Assembly: GCF_009857745.1 (NCBI RefSeq)
Contig: NZ_WWEN01000006.1
Span: 62,001 to 126,000 of the forward strand
Direction of reading: 5' to 3'
Length of the DNA stretch: 64,000 nt
Source: Thalassovita mangrovi
GTDB taxonomy: Bacteria > Pseudomonadota > Alphaproteobacteria > Rhodobacterales > Rhodobacteraceae
Shown here: positions 16,731 to 24,999 of the stretch, piece by piece
How the letters are laid out: each line of letters starts with the position of its first letter
How positions within the stretch are numbered: the stretch's first letter is position 1
Made by a program: the position numbers and the translations under genes
The notes under the pieces: model-generated
Databases searched by the model: none
What the model was told of the DNA's origin: nothing
What the model saw: only the letters and a program-made list of their open reading frames with translations

Positions 16731-16753
16731 AAACCGCCCCACCGGGGCGGTTT
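16731..16753 (+). terminator. Rho-independent terminator of the gamma-glutamylation operon
   Basis: AAACCGCCCC (16731-16740) pairs perfectly with GGGGCGGTTT (16744-16753) across a 3-nt loop, 33 nt after the puuB stop. Confidence 0.85.
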
Positions 16754-16831
16754 GTCATGGCAATTTCATTTTCCTTGTGCTCAGAATGGTTTTAAGAAAA
16801 ACCGAAGAAGACATTCAGGAAAGCCGAAAAC

Positions 16832-18049
16832 ATGACATTGCCGCCCAATGTTTACGATGCCGAACCGATCCCGGCCTCGGCCCGCGCCGAAATCGAACGC
16901 CTGCTGCAATCGGGCGACCTGTTCCGCTACACCGCGCCGGAAAACGCGCCGGTGTCGCTGCTGGAACGCGAATTCGCAGACATGCTGGGCAGCAAATACG
17001 CGCTGGCGGTGTCGTCCTGTTCGGCGGCTTTGTTCCTGTCTCTGAAGGCGCTTGGCCTGCCGCGCGAAGCCCGGGTGCTGATCCCGGCCTTCACCTTCGC
17101 CGCGGTGCCCTCGGCCATCGTGCATGCCGATTGCGTACCGGTGCTGGCCGAGGTGGCCGACAATTACCGCATCGATATGGCCGATTTCGACGCCAAGCTG
17201 GACGATACGATCAGCGCGGTGATGATCAGCCATATGCGCGGCCATACCTCGGACATGGATGCCATCGTGAAGCTGTGCGAGGAACGCAACGTACCGCTGA
17301 TCGAAGACGCGGCGCATTCGCTGGGCACCCAGTGGCATGGGCGCAATATCGGCACCATCGGCAAGATCGGCTGCTTTTCGTTCCAGAGCTACAAGCTGCT
17401 GAATTCCGGCGAGGGCGGCATCCTGGTCACCGACGACGCCGATGTGCTGGCCCAGGCCACCATCATGTCGGGCGCTTACGAGCATAACTGGAAGAAGCAC
17501 CTGGCCCGCAACGAGGAAGATGCCGAGGCGCTGCAGGCGGCCTTTGCCCGCTGGCAGAACAAGCTGCCGCTCTACAACCTGCGCCTTGGCAACCTGTCTG
17601 CGGCCGTCGTGCGGTCGCAGCTGGCCGAGGTGCCGCGCCGGATCACCGACGGGCGGCGCAACCACGATTACGTCGCCGAGAAACTGAACCTGTCGCCCTG
17701 GATCGAGGTGCCCGAAAAGCTGGGCCCGGAAGAGCGCGCGCCGGATTCGATCCAGTTCAACCTGGTCGGCATGGCAGAAGACGAAGTGCGGGCGTTCCAG
17801 GATGCCTCGGCCGCGCGCGGGGTGAAGGTGCAGGTTTTCGGGCTGAGCACCGACAATGCGCGCGCCTTCTGGAACTGGGAATTCCTTGGCAAGGCGCCGT
17901 CCTTGCCGCAGACCAAGGCGATGCTGATGAAGGCCTGCGATGCCCGCCTGCCCGCCCGGCTGACCCTGCCGGAACTGGATGTGATCGCCGAGGCGCTGAT
18001 CAAGGCGGCGCAGGACGTGATGGGCAACAGCCGCGCCTTCGGGACCTGA
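16832..18049 (+). CDS. DegT/DnrJ/EryC1 family PLP-dependent aminotransferase
   Basis: The 405-aa fold-type I enzyme has LFRYTAPENAPVSLLEREFADMLG at the N-terminus and the cofactor region VSSCSAALFLSLKALGL. The Asp of VPLIEDAAHSLG and the PLP lysine in SFQSYKLLNSGEGG, typical of sugar-nucleotide aminotransferases, follow. Relatives transaminate keto-sugars, or in some cases inositol-type or other substrates. No polysaccharide or sugar-nucleotide genes are nearby; it follows the amine-catabolic operon after a terminator and faces a LysR regulator convergently. Its substrate is therefore open. AGGAAAG lies about 8 nt before the ATG. Confidence 0.85.
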   Translation: MTLPPNVYDAEPIPASARAEIERLLQSGDLFRYTAPENAPVSLLEREFADMLGSKYALAVSSCSAALFLSLKALGLPREARVLIPAFTFAAVPSAIVHADCVPVLAEVADNYRIDMADFDAKLDDTISAVMISHMRGHTSDMDAIVKLCEERNVPLIEDAAHSLGTQWHGRNIGTIGKIGCFSFQSYKLLNSGEGGILVTDDADVLAQATIMSGAYEHNWKKHLARNEEDAEALQAAFARWQNKLPLYNLRLGNLSAAVVRSQLAEVPRRITDGRRNHDYVAEKLNLSPWIEVPEKLGPEERAPDSIQFNLVGMAEDEVRAFQDASAARGVKVQVFGLSTDNARAFWNWEFLGKAPSLPQTKAMLMKACDARLPARLTLPELDVIAEALIKAAQDVMGNSRAFGT

Positions 18050-18144
18050 GGACAGCGGTTTGAAACGCGCGTTCCGGGAGCGGTGAAGGGCGGCGACTTT
18101 TCACCCTCCCCGAACGTCACCCTGCCCCGTTGCGGGCAGACAGG

Positions 18145-19110
18145 TCACAAAATTTCCAGAACATCCGCCATGAACGGATAGGCGCGCACCGCCGGTTCGA
18201 CCACGTGGCTTTGCAGCACCGGCTTCAATTCGTCGGCCACCCGCGCGGGCATGTCCTGCAGGATGCCCTTGCGCGCCACCAGAGAAATTCGCCGCGACAG
18301 CGGCGCGAAGGGCAGTTCGAACACGTCGAGCTGATCGGCAAAGCGCCGCGCCCGCATCAGCGCCAGCGGCGTCAGGATGGTCCAGCCCGCCCCCTGCGCC
18401 ACCAGCGCCAGGATCGCGTGGTAGCTGTCCAGTTCGAACCGGTGCGCCAGCGTCAGGTTCTGCCGCGCCAGGTGCGATGACAGGATGCGGCCCATGTGGT
18501 GGCGGGTGGTGTAATGCACCAGCGGCAGCGCCTGCAGCTGCGGCAGCAACGGCTGGCCGCGGTCCACCGCGCCCTTGGGGGTGGCGACGACGAAGCCTTC
18601 GGACAGCAGCGGGTGGACTTCCATCCAGTCGGTTTCACCGCCCATGTCGGCAGCGACGATCACGTCCAACGCCCGCGCGTCGAGCTGGTCATAGAGGTGA
18701 TGGCTGGCCCCGGTTTCCAGCAGGAACTGGCAGCCCTTCATTTCGCCGGCCAGCTTGGTCAGCAGGTGCGGCGTCACGTCGGTTTCGAAATCCTCGATCA
18801 TGCCAAGCCGGAACCGGGTCAGCGCCGACATATCGGCCATCGCCAGTTCGGCGCGCGCCAGCGCCGCCTCGTTCAGGATGGTGCCGGCGCGGCGGCGGAA
18901 AATCTCGCCCGCCGGGGTCAGCGCCACGGGCCGCGTGTTGCGGATCAGCAGGGTCGCGCCGATGGCGGCTTCGAGATTGGTCAGTTGCTGGCTCACCGCC
19001 GAGGCGCTGGCGCCAAGCCGCCGCGCCGCGGCGGAAATGCTGCCTTCCTCGGCGGTGGCGACGAACACCTCGACCCCCCAAAGCGTGATCCGGCCGGGGC
19101 TGTCCACCAT
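18145..19110 (-). CDS. LysR family transcriptional regulator
   Basis: The 321-aa protein has an N-terminal winged helix (about residues 8-66; GSISAAARRLGASASAVSQQ) and a LysR effector-binding domain (about 95-300). It starts only 4 nt after the phaR stop on the same strand, so it is probably co-transcribed with phaR, although LysR genes are more often divergent from their targets. The target and effector are unknown. It is convergent with the DegT aminotransferase. Confidence 0.9.
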   Translation of the reverse strand: MVDSPGRITLWGVEVFVATAEEGSISAAARRLGASASAVSQQLTNLEAAIGATLLIRNTRPVALTPAGEIFRRRAGTILNEAALARAELAMADMSALTRFRLGMIEDFETDVTPHLLTKLAGEMKGCQFLLETGASHHLYDQLDARALDVIVAADMGGETDWMEVHPLLSEGFVVATPKGAVDRGQPLLPQLQALPLVHYTTRHHMGRILSSHLARQNLTLAHRFELDSYHAILALVAQGAGWTILTPLALMRARRFADQLDVFELPFAPLSRRISLVARKGILQDMPARVADELKPVLQSHVVEPAVRAYPFMADVLEIL

Positions 19111-19114
19111 CGCG

Positions 19115-19681
19115 TTACTTGCTCATCTTGCTCAGCTTGTCCTGCAGCGCGGCCAGCTGTTCCTTGATCGCGTCAAGGCCCTCGTCCTCGCCCTCTTTCG
19201 CGGCCTTTGCGGACGCTTCGGGTTCCGGGCTGCTCCAGCCGCCGGACAACCCGCTGGTCATCGCCTTCAGGAAGGCTTCCTGCTGGGCCTGCAGCGCCTC
19301 GAAACCCGGCATGGTGGGCATCGGATTGGCCTTGGTCATGTTTTCCATCATCTTGGACTGACCTTCCTGCAGCATCTCGAAGGACATCTGCAGGAATTGC
19401 GGCACCATCGATCCGGCCTGAGTGGTATAGGTCCGCACCAGGTCGGTCAGCACATTGACCGGCAGCACGTTTTCACCGCGGCTTTCATGTTCGGCGATGA
19501 TCTGCAGCAGGTATTGCCGGGTCAGGTCGTCGCCCGATTTCAGATCGACGATCTGCACCTCGCGGCCTTCGCGGATGAAGCCCGCGATGTCTTCCAGCGT
19601 GACATAGTCGCTGGTTTCGGTGTTGTACAAACGGCGACTGGCATAACGCTTTATCAGCAGCGGTTTTTTTTCGTCAGCCAC
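19115..19681 (-). CDS. phaR: Polyhydroxyalkanoate synthesis repressor PhaR
   Basis: The 188-aa protein has the PHB/PHA accumulation regulator N-terminal domain (about residues 6-65; IKRYASRRLYNTETSDYVTLEDIA), which binds DNA and PHA granules. A middle helical part (QFLQMSFEMLQEGQ) and an acidic coiled-coil tail (DAIKEQLAALQDKLSKM) follow. PhaR represses phasin and its own gene until polymer sequesters it. The start is GTG at 19681 with GGGAGGA 6 nt upstream. A terminator between phaP and phaR shows that phaR has its own promoter. Confidence 0.95.
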   Translation of the reverse strand: MADEKKPLLIKRYASRRLYNTETSDYVTLEDIAGFIREGREVQIVDLKSGDDLTRQYLLQIIAEHESRGENVLPVNVLTDLVRTYTTQAGSMVPQFLQMSFEMLQEGQSKMMENMTKANPMPTMPGFEALQAQQEAFLKAMTSGLSGGWSSPEPEASAKAAKEGEDEGLDAIKEQLAALQDKLSKMSK

Positions 19682-19730
19682 GGGCGATCCTCCCAAAATG
19701 CAGCATTGCGGAAAAAGCTTATGCTAGCGC

Positions 19731-19766
19731 AGAAAAAAAAGAAAGGGCGGGCTTAAAGCCCGCCCT
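19731..19766 (-). terminator. Rho-independent terminator of phaP
   Basis: On the minus strand GGGCGGGC and GCCCGCCC (plus-strand 19745-19752 and 19758-19765) form a perfect 8-bp stem with a 5-nt loop, followed by TTTCTTTTTTTT. It lies between phaP and phaR. Confidence 0.9.
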
Positions 19767-19814
19767 ACGCGACGCATCTGATTGGGAGGAGGAGTGATGC
19801 GGCGGTCTTAACGA

Positions 19815-20258
19815 TTACTTCGCTGCGGCTTTCTTGGCCGCTGCGGTGGCGTCCTTGGCGGCTTTCTGAACCGCGGCCGATGCTTCTTCGGTGATGTCCT
19901 TGCCCGCAGCCATCAGCAGTTCGACGGTTTCGGTCTGCAGTTTCTTGGCGATTTCGGCGAAGGCGGCCATGTTTTCGGCAGCGGTTTCGGCCGCAGCGGA
20001 AGCAAAATCGCTCAGCGCCTTGGCGTAATCGGCCGGCTCGTCCTTGACCTTGGAGACGTCGCTCAGCTTGGCCAGGGTGTCCTTGGTCCACTTGCTGGAA
20101 ATTTCCGACGATTTTTCAGCCGCCGACAGCGCTGCCGAGGTCAGCTTTTCGTTCAGGGCCGCCTGGGTCTTGAATGCATCTTCAACGGCCTTGGTGTCGA
20201 CCGGGAACGCGCCCATCATGTCTTTCATGATCGCGGTGAAATCTTGAGTTTTTGCCAT
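19815..20258 (-). CDS. phaP: Phasin, PHA granule-associated protein
   Basis: The 147-aa amphipathic helical protein coats PHA granules. The N-terminus MAKTQDFTAIMKDMMGAFPVD is typical of rhodobacterial phasins. The body is rich in Ala, Lys and Glu, and the tail is AAAKKAAAK. The start is set at 20258 (AAAAGGA upstream) because the longer open frame reads as non-coding. It sits between phaC and phaR on the minus strand, with two PhaR-type boxes just upstream. Confidence 0.93.
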   Translation of the reverse strand: MAKTQDFTAIMKDMMGAFPVDTKAVEDAFKTQAALNEKLTSAALSAAEKSSEISSKWTKDTLAKLSDVSKVKDEPADYAKALSDFASAAAETAAENMAAFAEIAKKLQTETVELLMAAGKDITEEASAAVQKAAKDATAAAKKAAAK

Positions 20259-20326
20259 TGTTCCAAAATCCTTTTGTGCAACCGGACCCCCGCCCGGCAT
20301 TTCTGCATCTGCAAACAATATGCATG

Positions 20327-20365
20327 CTGCAGCGCAGAAAATCAAGTGATTTCGCTGCGCCGCAG
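20327..20365. promoter_or_regulatory. Two PhaR-type operator boxes upstream of phaP
   Basis: CTGC-AGC-GCAG (20327-20337) and CTGC-GCC-GCAG (20355-20365) are 28 bp apart, upstream of the phasin gene. The reported PhaR recognition sequence in Paracoccus is CTGC-N3-GCAG-like. A third related TGCA-rich stretch lies at 20302-20313. PhaR is encoded one gene away, so feedback control of phaP is very likely. Confidence 0.75.
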
Positions 20366-20391
20366 AATGAATTTCGGGTTGTGCAGGGATT

Positions 20392-22185
20392 TCAGTGGTT
20401 TGCCTTGACCTTCACATAGGTCCCCGGGGCCGGTTCGAGCGCCGGGTAACCCGAATCACCAGGGGTGCGCGCCGGGACCATCTTGCCCGAGCGCTTGCGC
20501 AGCCAGGCTTCCCAACGCGGCCACCAGCTGCCGTCGTGCCGGGTGGCGCCTGCCATCCAGCCTTCGGCGTCCTGGCTCAGGTCGTCATTGGTGTAATGGC
20601 CGTACTTGTTCTTCGCCGGCGAATTCACGATCCCGGCGACGTGGCCCGATTCCGACACGATGAAGGTACGGTTCTTCGAACTGGTCTGCCGGAAGCCGCG
20701 ATAGCAATCCTTCCAGCGCGCGATATGGTCGTTTTCGCAGGTCACCGCCAGGATCGGCACGTCGACATCGCTGACATGCAGCTTTTCGCCCAGCAACTCG
20801 AACCCGCCGTCGACGAATTCGTTGCGCTGGCACAACCCGCGCAGATACTGCATCACCATCCGCCCCGGCAGGTTCGCCCCGTCGCCGTTCCAATAGAGCA
20901 GATCAAAGGCGGGCGGCGCTTCGCCCAGCATGTAGCTGCGGATCGCCGGGCTGTAGATCAGGTCGTTGGAGCGCAGGAAGCTCATCGTGCGGCCCATGAT
21001 GAAGCCGCGCAGGATGCCCTGCTTTTCGACCTCCACCTCGATCCCGTCGATGAAATCGTTCTGCAGGAACGGGGTGAATTCGCCCTGGTCGCTGAAATCG
21101 GTCAGCGCGGTGAAGAAGGTGGCCGACTTGATCGACTTGTCGCCGCGCTTCTTCAGCAGCGACAGCACCAGGTGCAACGTTGTCCCGGCGATGCAATAGC
21201 CCACCGCGTTGACCTGCTTTTCGCCGGTGATCTCCTTCGCCACCCGGATCGCCTCGAGGAAGCCTTCCTCGATATAATGCTCCATCCCGATGTCGCGATA
21301 GCTGCGATCGGGGTTGAACCAGCTGACCACATACAGTGTGTAGCCCTGTTCGGTGATCCACTTGATCAGGCTGTTCTGCGCCTTCAGGTCGAGGATGTAG
21401 AACTTGTTGATCCAGGGCGGGAAGATCACGATCGGGGTGGCGTGGACCTGTTCGGTAGCGGGACTGTACTGGATCAGCTCCATCATCCGGTTGCGATAGA
21501 CCACCTGCCCCGGCGTGGTGGCGATGTTGCGGCCCAGCTCGAAAGCGCTGTCATCGGCCAGCCGGACCAGCATTTCGCCCTGGTTCGCCTCCAGGTCCGC
21601 GACCAGGTTTTCCAGGCCCCGCACCAGGCTTTCGCCCTCGGTTTCCACCGCCTTCTCCAAGGCGTCGGGGTTGGTGCCCAGGAAATTGGTCGGCGCCATC
21701 ATGTCGATGATCTGCTGGGCGAAGTAGTTCAGCCGCTTGCGCTCGGTCTCGTCGAGATCCTGCAATTCGCCCACCGCTTTGCGGATCGCATCGGCGTTGC
21801 GCATGTATTGCTGTTTGACGAAGTTGAAATAGGGGTGCGTCTTCCACAGCGGGTTGGAAAACCGCCGGTCGTCGCCGGTTTCGTCCTCGGGCGCCTGGAA
21901 GGTGCCCTTGGCCAGCGCCTGCTGCGCCTCGATATAGTGCTTCACCGACTTGCCCCAGAATTCGAGCTGATTCTCGAAAAGCTTGGCCGGATTCTGCACC
22001 ATCTCGGCCCAATAGGTCGTCGCGGCGTTCAGAAACACATCGTGATCGGGCGCGTTCAAAGTCGGATTGGCCGGGTTGCGCTGCGATACCGCGTTAATAA
22101 ACCTCTGAGAAAGCTCCTCAACCCGCGCCAGGTTGGCGTTCAGCCGGTCGAGATTTTCGAGAGCAATGTCCTCTTTAGTTGTCAT
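20392..22185 (-). CDS. phaC: Class I poly(3-hydroxyalkanoate) synthase
   Basis: The 597-aa polymerase joins hydroxyacyl-CoA units into PHA. It has the N-terminal PHA synthase domain (to about residue 240) and an alpha/beta-hydrolase core with the lipase-like box GYCIAG, nucleophile Cys331. Asp486 (CENDHIARW) and His515 (SESGHVAGI) complete the triad. The conserved block PPWINKFYILDL is present. It is divergent from the depolymerase gene phaZ, and the 132-bp region between them holds a PhaR-type box. Confidence 0.97.
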   Translation of the reverse strand: MTTKEDIALENLDRLNANLARVEELSQRFINAVSQRNPANPTLNAPDHDVFLNAATTYWAEMVQNPAKLFENQLEFWGKSVKHYIEAQQALAKGTFQAPEDETGDDRRFSNPLWKTHPYFNFVKQQYMRNADAIRKAVGELQDLDETERKRLNYFAQQIIDMMAPTNFLGTNPDALEKAVETEGESLVRGLENLVADLEANQGEMLVRLADDSAFELGRNIATTPGQVVYRNRMMELIQYSPATEQVHATPIVIFPPWINKFYILDLKAQNSLIKWITEQGYTLYVVSWFNPDRSYRDIGMEHYIEEGFLEAIRVAKEITGEKQVNAVGYCIAGTTLHLVLSLLKKRGDKSIKSATFFTALTDFSDQGEFTPFLQNDFIDGIEVEVEKQGILRGFIMGRTMSFLRSNDLIYSPAIRSYMLGEAPPAFDLLYWNGDGANLPGRMVMQYLRGLCQRNEFVDGGFELLGEKLHVSDVDVPILAVTCENDHIARWKDCYRGFRQTSSKNRTFIVSESGHVAGIVNSPAKNKYGHYTNDDLSQDAEGWMAGATRHDGSWWPRWEAWLRKRSGKMVPARTPGDSGYPALEPAPGTYVKVKANH

Positions 22186-22209
22186 ATCAACAAAACCCCC
22201 TTATCTTTG

Positions 22210-22220
22210 CTGCTGTGCAG
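22210..22220. promoter_or_regulatory. PhaR-type box between phaC and phaZ
   Basis: CTGC-TGT-GCAG fits the same pattern as the boxes upstream of phaP and lies 25 nt upstream of the phaC start and about 100 nt upstream of phaZ. It could link both divergent genes to PhaR. Confidence 0.6.
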
Positions 22221-22317
22221 CATTCGTAATGCGGTACTCTATGATGCGTTGTCGCCGGCGCCCGGTAAATAGTGACGGCAGGACCTGGTGGGACAGCGGA
22301 GATAAAAGGAAACGCTC

Positions 22318-23592
22318 ATGCGCTACATGGCCACCTACGATCTTATGGAAACTTTCCGTAACACGAACCAATGGTTGGGTGCCTCCGCCCTGTCGCTTGC
22401 ATCCTATCCGGTTTTTTCGATGGTGCCAAACCCCGCCTTGCAGTGGATGGCGGCCTGGGGCGAAGTGACGGAACGTACTTTCCAGCGCATGGTCGTGAAA
22501 CCCAGCTGGGGCATCCGCTCTATCACCTGCGAAGACGGCAAGGACCACCTGGTCAGCAAGGAAATCGCGGTCGAGGGCGATTTCGGCGATCTGATCCATT
22601 TCAAGGTCGCCGGGCGCAAGACCAAGCCGCGCAAGGTTCTGCTGGTTGCGCCGATGTCCGGCCATTATGCGACTCTGCTTCGTTCCACGGTGATCAGCCT
22701 GCTGCCCGATTGCGAACTCTACGTGACGGATTGGCATAACGCGCGTGACATTCCGGTCTCGGCCGGCAAGTTCGACGTGGAGGATTACACCCTCTACCTG
22801 GTCGACTACATGAAGCATCTGGGCCCCGACACCCATGTGATCGCGGTCTGCCAGCCGGCGCCGCTGACGCTGGCCGCCACCGCCTACCTGGCCGGTGAGG
22901 AACCCGAGGCGCAGCCGAAATCGCTGACCCTGATCGGCGGCCCGATCGACCCCGATGCCACCCCCACCGACGTGACCGATTTCGGCAACCGCGTCACCAT
23001 GGGGCAGCTGGAGGAAATGATGATCCAGCGGGTCGGCTACAAGTACAAGGGCGTGGGGCGGCTGGTTTACCCCGGTCTGCTGCAACTGGCGTCGTTCATG
23101 TCGATGAACGCCGACCGCCACAGCCAGGCGTTTTCCGATCAGATCCACCGGGTGCTGAAGGGCGAAGCCGCCGATCACGACGCCCACAACCGGTTCTACG
23201 ACGAATACCTGGCGGTGATGGACATGACCGCCGAATTCTACCTCACGACGGTGGAACGGATCTTCAAGAACGGCGAGATCGCCAAGAACGAATTCACCAT
23301 CAACGGCAAGCATGTCGATATCGGCAAGATCACCACGGTCGCGGTGAAGACGGTCGAAGGCGCGAATGACGACATTTCCGCCCCCGGCCAATGCATCGCG
23401 GCGCTGAACCTGTGCACCGGTCTGCCCGATGAAAAGAAGGCCAGCCATGTCGAACCCGGCGCCGGTCATTACGGCATCTTCGCCGGCAAGAGCTGGCGCA
23501 ACAACATCCGCCCGCTGGTGCTGGATTTCATCGACGCCAACAGCGGCAAGGGGCCGTCGAAACCCGCCAACAAGAACGCCGCCGCGCGCTGA
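22318..23592 (+). CDS. phaZ: Intracellular polyhydroxyalkanoate depolymerase
   Basis: The 424-aa PhaZ1-type enzyme degrades native granule PHA. It has an alpha/beta-hydrolase core with a Cys nucleophile (VIAVCQP, Cys178) instead of the usual Ser, as in the Ralstonia PhaZ1 family. The N-terminal block YDLMETFRNTNQWLGASA, the oxyanion region LLVAPMSGHYATLLRST and the late VEPGAGHYGIFAGKSW agree. ATG 22318 has AAAAGGAAA upstream. A strong terminator follows the gene. Confidence 0.96.
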   Translation: MRYMATYDLMETFRNTNQWLGASALSLASYPVFSMVPNPALQWMAAWGEVTERTFQRMVVKPSWGIRSITCEDGKDHLVSKEIAVEGDFGDLIHFKVAGRKTKPRKVLLVAPMSGHYATLLRSTVISLLPDCELYVTDWHNARDIPVSAGKFDVEDYTLYLVDYMKHLGPDTHVIAVCQPAPLTLAATAYLAGEEPEAQPKSLTLIGGPIDPDATPTDVTDFGNRVTMGQLEEMMIQRVGYKYKGVGRLVYPGLLQLASFMSMNADRHSQAFSDQIHRVLKGEAADHDAHNRFYDEYLAVMDMTAEFYLTTVERIFKNGEIAKNEFTINGKHVDIGKITTVAVKTVEGANDDISAPGQCIAALNLCTGLPDEKKASHVEPGAGHYGIFAGKSWRNNIRPLVLDFIDANSGKGPSKPANKNAAAR

Positions 23593-23612
23593 GCGGATCG
23601 GATTGACGAAAC

Positions 23613-23645
23613 AAACGGCGGGGCCTGTGCCCCGCCGTTTTTATT
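23613..23645 (+). terminator. Rho-independent terminator of phaZ
   Basis: AAACGGCGGGGC (23613-23624) pairs perfectly with GCCCCGCCGTTT (23629-23640) around CTGT, followed by TTATTT. Confidence 0.92.
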
Positions 23646-23984
23646 TGAGTTGTCGAGAAGCCGGGCCAGCGCCAGTCCGCGGGGTGGCGCTGCGAACATC
23701 TGAGCATGGCAGTTACTGTCGGCCACATTCGCGCGCTGCAACAGCTGCCATGCTACCCTTCACCACTCCCCAATTTCATTCAGACTAAACGCGGAGGGTA
23801 GCCCCCGGCCGCGGGTGGGGGTGAAGCCCCCGCCCATGGGGGCGGTCGGGGGCTGCCCGGCCTACAGCCGGGCGGGAGCGTCAACCAAAGCGCGCCGCGC
23901 ACCTCAAGAATTTTCAGATAGCTATGTAGAGCATATCGCTTTGCGGAACGATTGAGCGACCTTCCAGCATCCCGCCCAAGTCAA
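23646..23984. other. Non-coding stretch with a long hairpin and a dispersed repeat
   Basis: No coding region is supported here. AGCATGGCAG (23703-23712) and CTGCCATGCT (23745-23754) are perfect 10-bp arms that could form a 52-nt stem-loop. The second half carries the GC-rich repeat listed at 23800-23876. The rest shows nothing recognisable. Confidence 0.6.
23800..23876. repeat. GC-rich dispersed palindromic repeat, copy 1
   Basis: The unit is built of nested inverted repeats: AGCCCCCG (23800-23807) with CGGGGGCT (23847-23854), and GCCCGGC with GCCGGGC (23855-23873). Its parts recur in inverse orientation at 36197-36306, where the middle is enlarged by about 30 nt. The GCCCGGC-N5-GCCGGGC hairpin alone recurs at 55808. 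Confidence 0.8.
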
Positions 23985-24230
23985 TCAGTCCCCCTGCCGG
24001 CCCCGCCACCAACCGTGCAGCGCCCGGCAGATCGGCACCACGTCCAGCGCCGCGATGGCGACGCCCAGCGGGAACATCCAGAACCCGAACACCGGCAGGA
24101 ACCCGAACAACCCCGCCAGCATCAGCAGCAGCCCCGCCAGCAGCCGCAGCCCCGGCGGGATATGGCGGCGGGTCCAGATCTGCAGCCGCCGGAGCTGCCG
24201 TACCGCCTTGGATTTGCCCTTGCCCGTCAT
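23985..24230 (-). CDS. Small membrane protein
   Basis: The 81-aa protein has a basic N-terminus (KGKSKAVRQLRRLQIWTRR) and a hydrophobic segment of about 40 residues (LRLLAGLLLMLAGLFGFLPV.. to VAIAALD) that can span the membrane twice. A short polar tail with WWRGRQGD ends it. The ATG overlaps the stop of the upstream hydrolase (ATGA), so it is coupled to it. The pattern resembles small membrane proteins of the PGPGW type, but I cannot assign a family with certainty. Confidence 0.7.
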   Translation of the reverse strand: MTGKGKSKAVRQLRRLQIWTRRHIPPGLRLLAGLLLMLAGLFGFLPVFGFWMFPLGVAIAALDVVPICRALHGWWRGRQGD

Positions 24231-24940
24231 GCCCTCTGTACGGCAGGCCGCGCCATCCAGCGGCGCAGCGCGGCGGTGACCGCCTCGGGCTGTTCCAGCA
24301 CCGGCAGATGCCCGGCGCCGGGGATGATTTCCAGTTCCGCATAGGGGATCAGGTCGGCCATGAAGCGGTGCCGCTTCACCGGGGTCAGCCCGTCCTCTTC
24401 CCCGCAAAGCACCAGCGCCGGGCATTTGCATTTACGCAGGGTCGGCTGCTGATCCTGGCGGCGCTGCAGCGCACGGACCTGGCGCACGAAGACCTCGGGT
24501 CCCATGTCGCGGGCCATGTCGAACAGCGCGTTCAGCACCGCCATCCGCCCCGGCCCCGGGGCCAGGAAATCGGGTTTCATGAAGTCGCGCATCGCTTCGT
24601 CCAGCTGGCCCGAACGCGCCTTGATGATGAAGGGTTCGTACATCGCCGCCGATTGCGGCGTTTCGGCCAGCGCGTTGGTATCCATCAAGGCGATCCGGGT
24701 GACCCGGTCGGGCGCGCGGCGCAGGATTTCCATCGCCACGATGCCGCCCATCGACAGCCCGGCCAGCGCGAAACGCTGCGGCAGCCCGTCCAGCAGGTTT
24801 GAGGCGATTTCCTCCATCCGCTCGCCGCCGGTGATCGGCGCCACCGTCACCGCGGTGTCGCGGCTCAGATCGGCCAGCTGCGGCGCGAACAGCCGCGCGT
24901 CGCACATCATGCCGGGAAGGAATACCAAAGACTCTGTCAT
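24227..24940 (-). CDS. Alpha/beta fold hydrolase
   Basis: The 237-aa serine hydrolase has the N-terminal strand ESLVFLPGMMCDARLF, nucleophile elbow GLSMGG, acid in LCGEEDGLTPV and late His in IPGAGHLPVLEQPEAV. This suggests an esterase or enol-lactonase-like enzyme. The start at 24940 has GGAG upstream and gives a normal N-terminus; a longer frame exists but is not convincing. It overlaps the small membrane protein gene downstream. The substrate is unknown. Confidence 0.88.
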   Translation of the reverse strand: MTESLVFLPGMMCDARLFAPQLADLSRDTAVTVAPITGGERMEEIASNLLDGLPQRFALAGLSMGGIVAMEILRRAPDRVTRIALMDTNALAETPQSAAMYEPFIIKARSGQLDEAMRDFMKPDFLAPGPGRMAVLNALFDMARDMGPEVFVRQVRALQRRQDQQPTLRKCKCPALVLCGEEDGLTPVKRHRFMADLIPYAELEIIPGAGHLPVLEQPEAVTAALRRWMARPAVQRA

Positions 24941-24999
24941 GCTGCCTGCTCCGATCCTTGCTTTGGGCTCAGAATTCGGCGCGCGGGCGCGGCTGTCAA

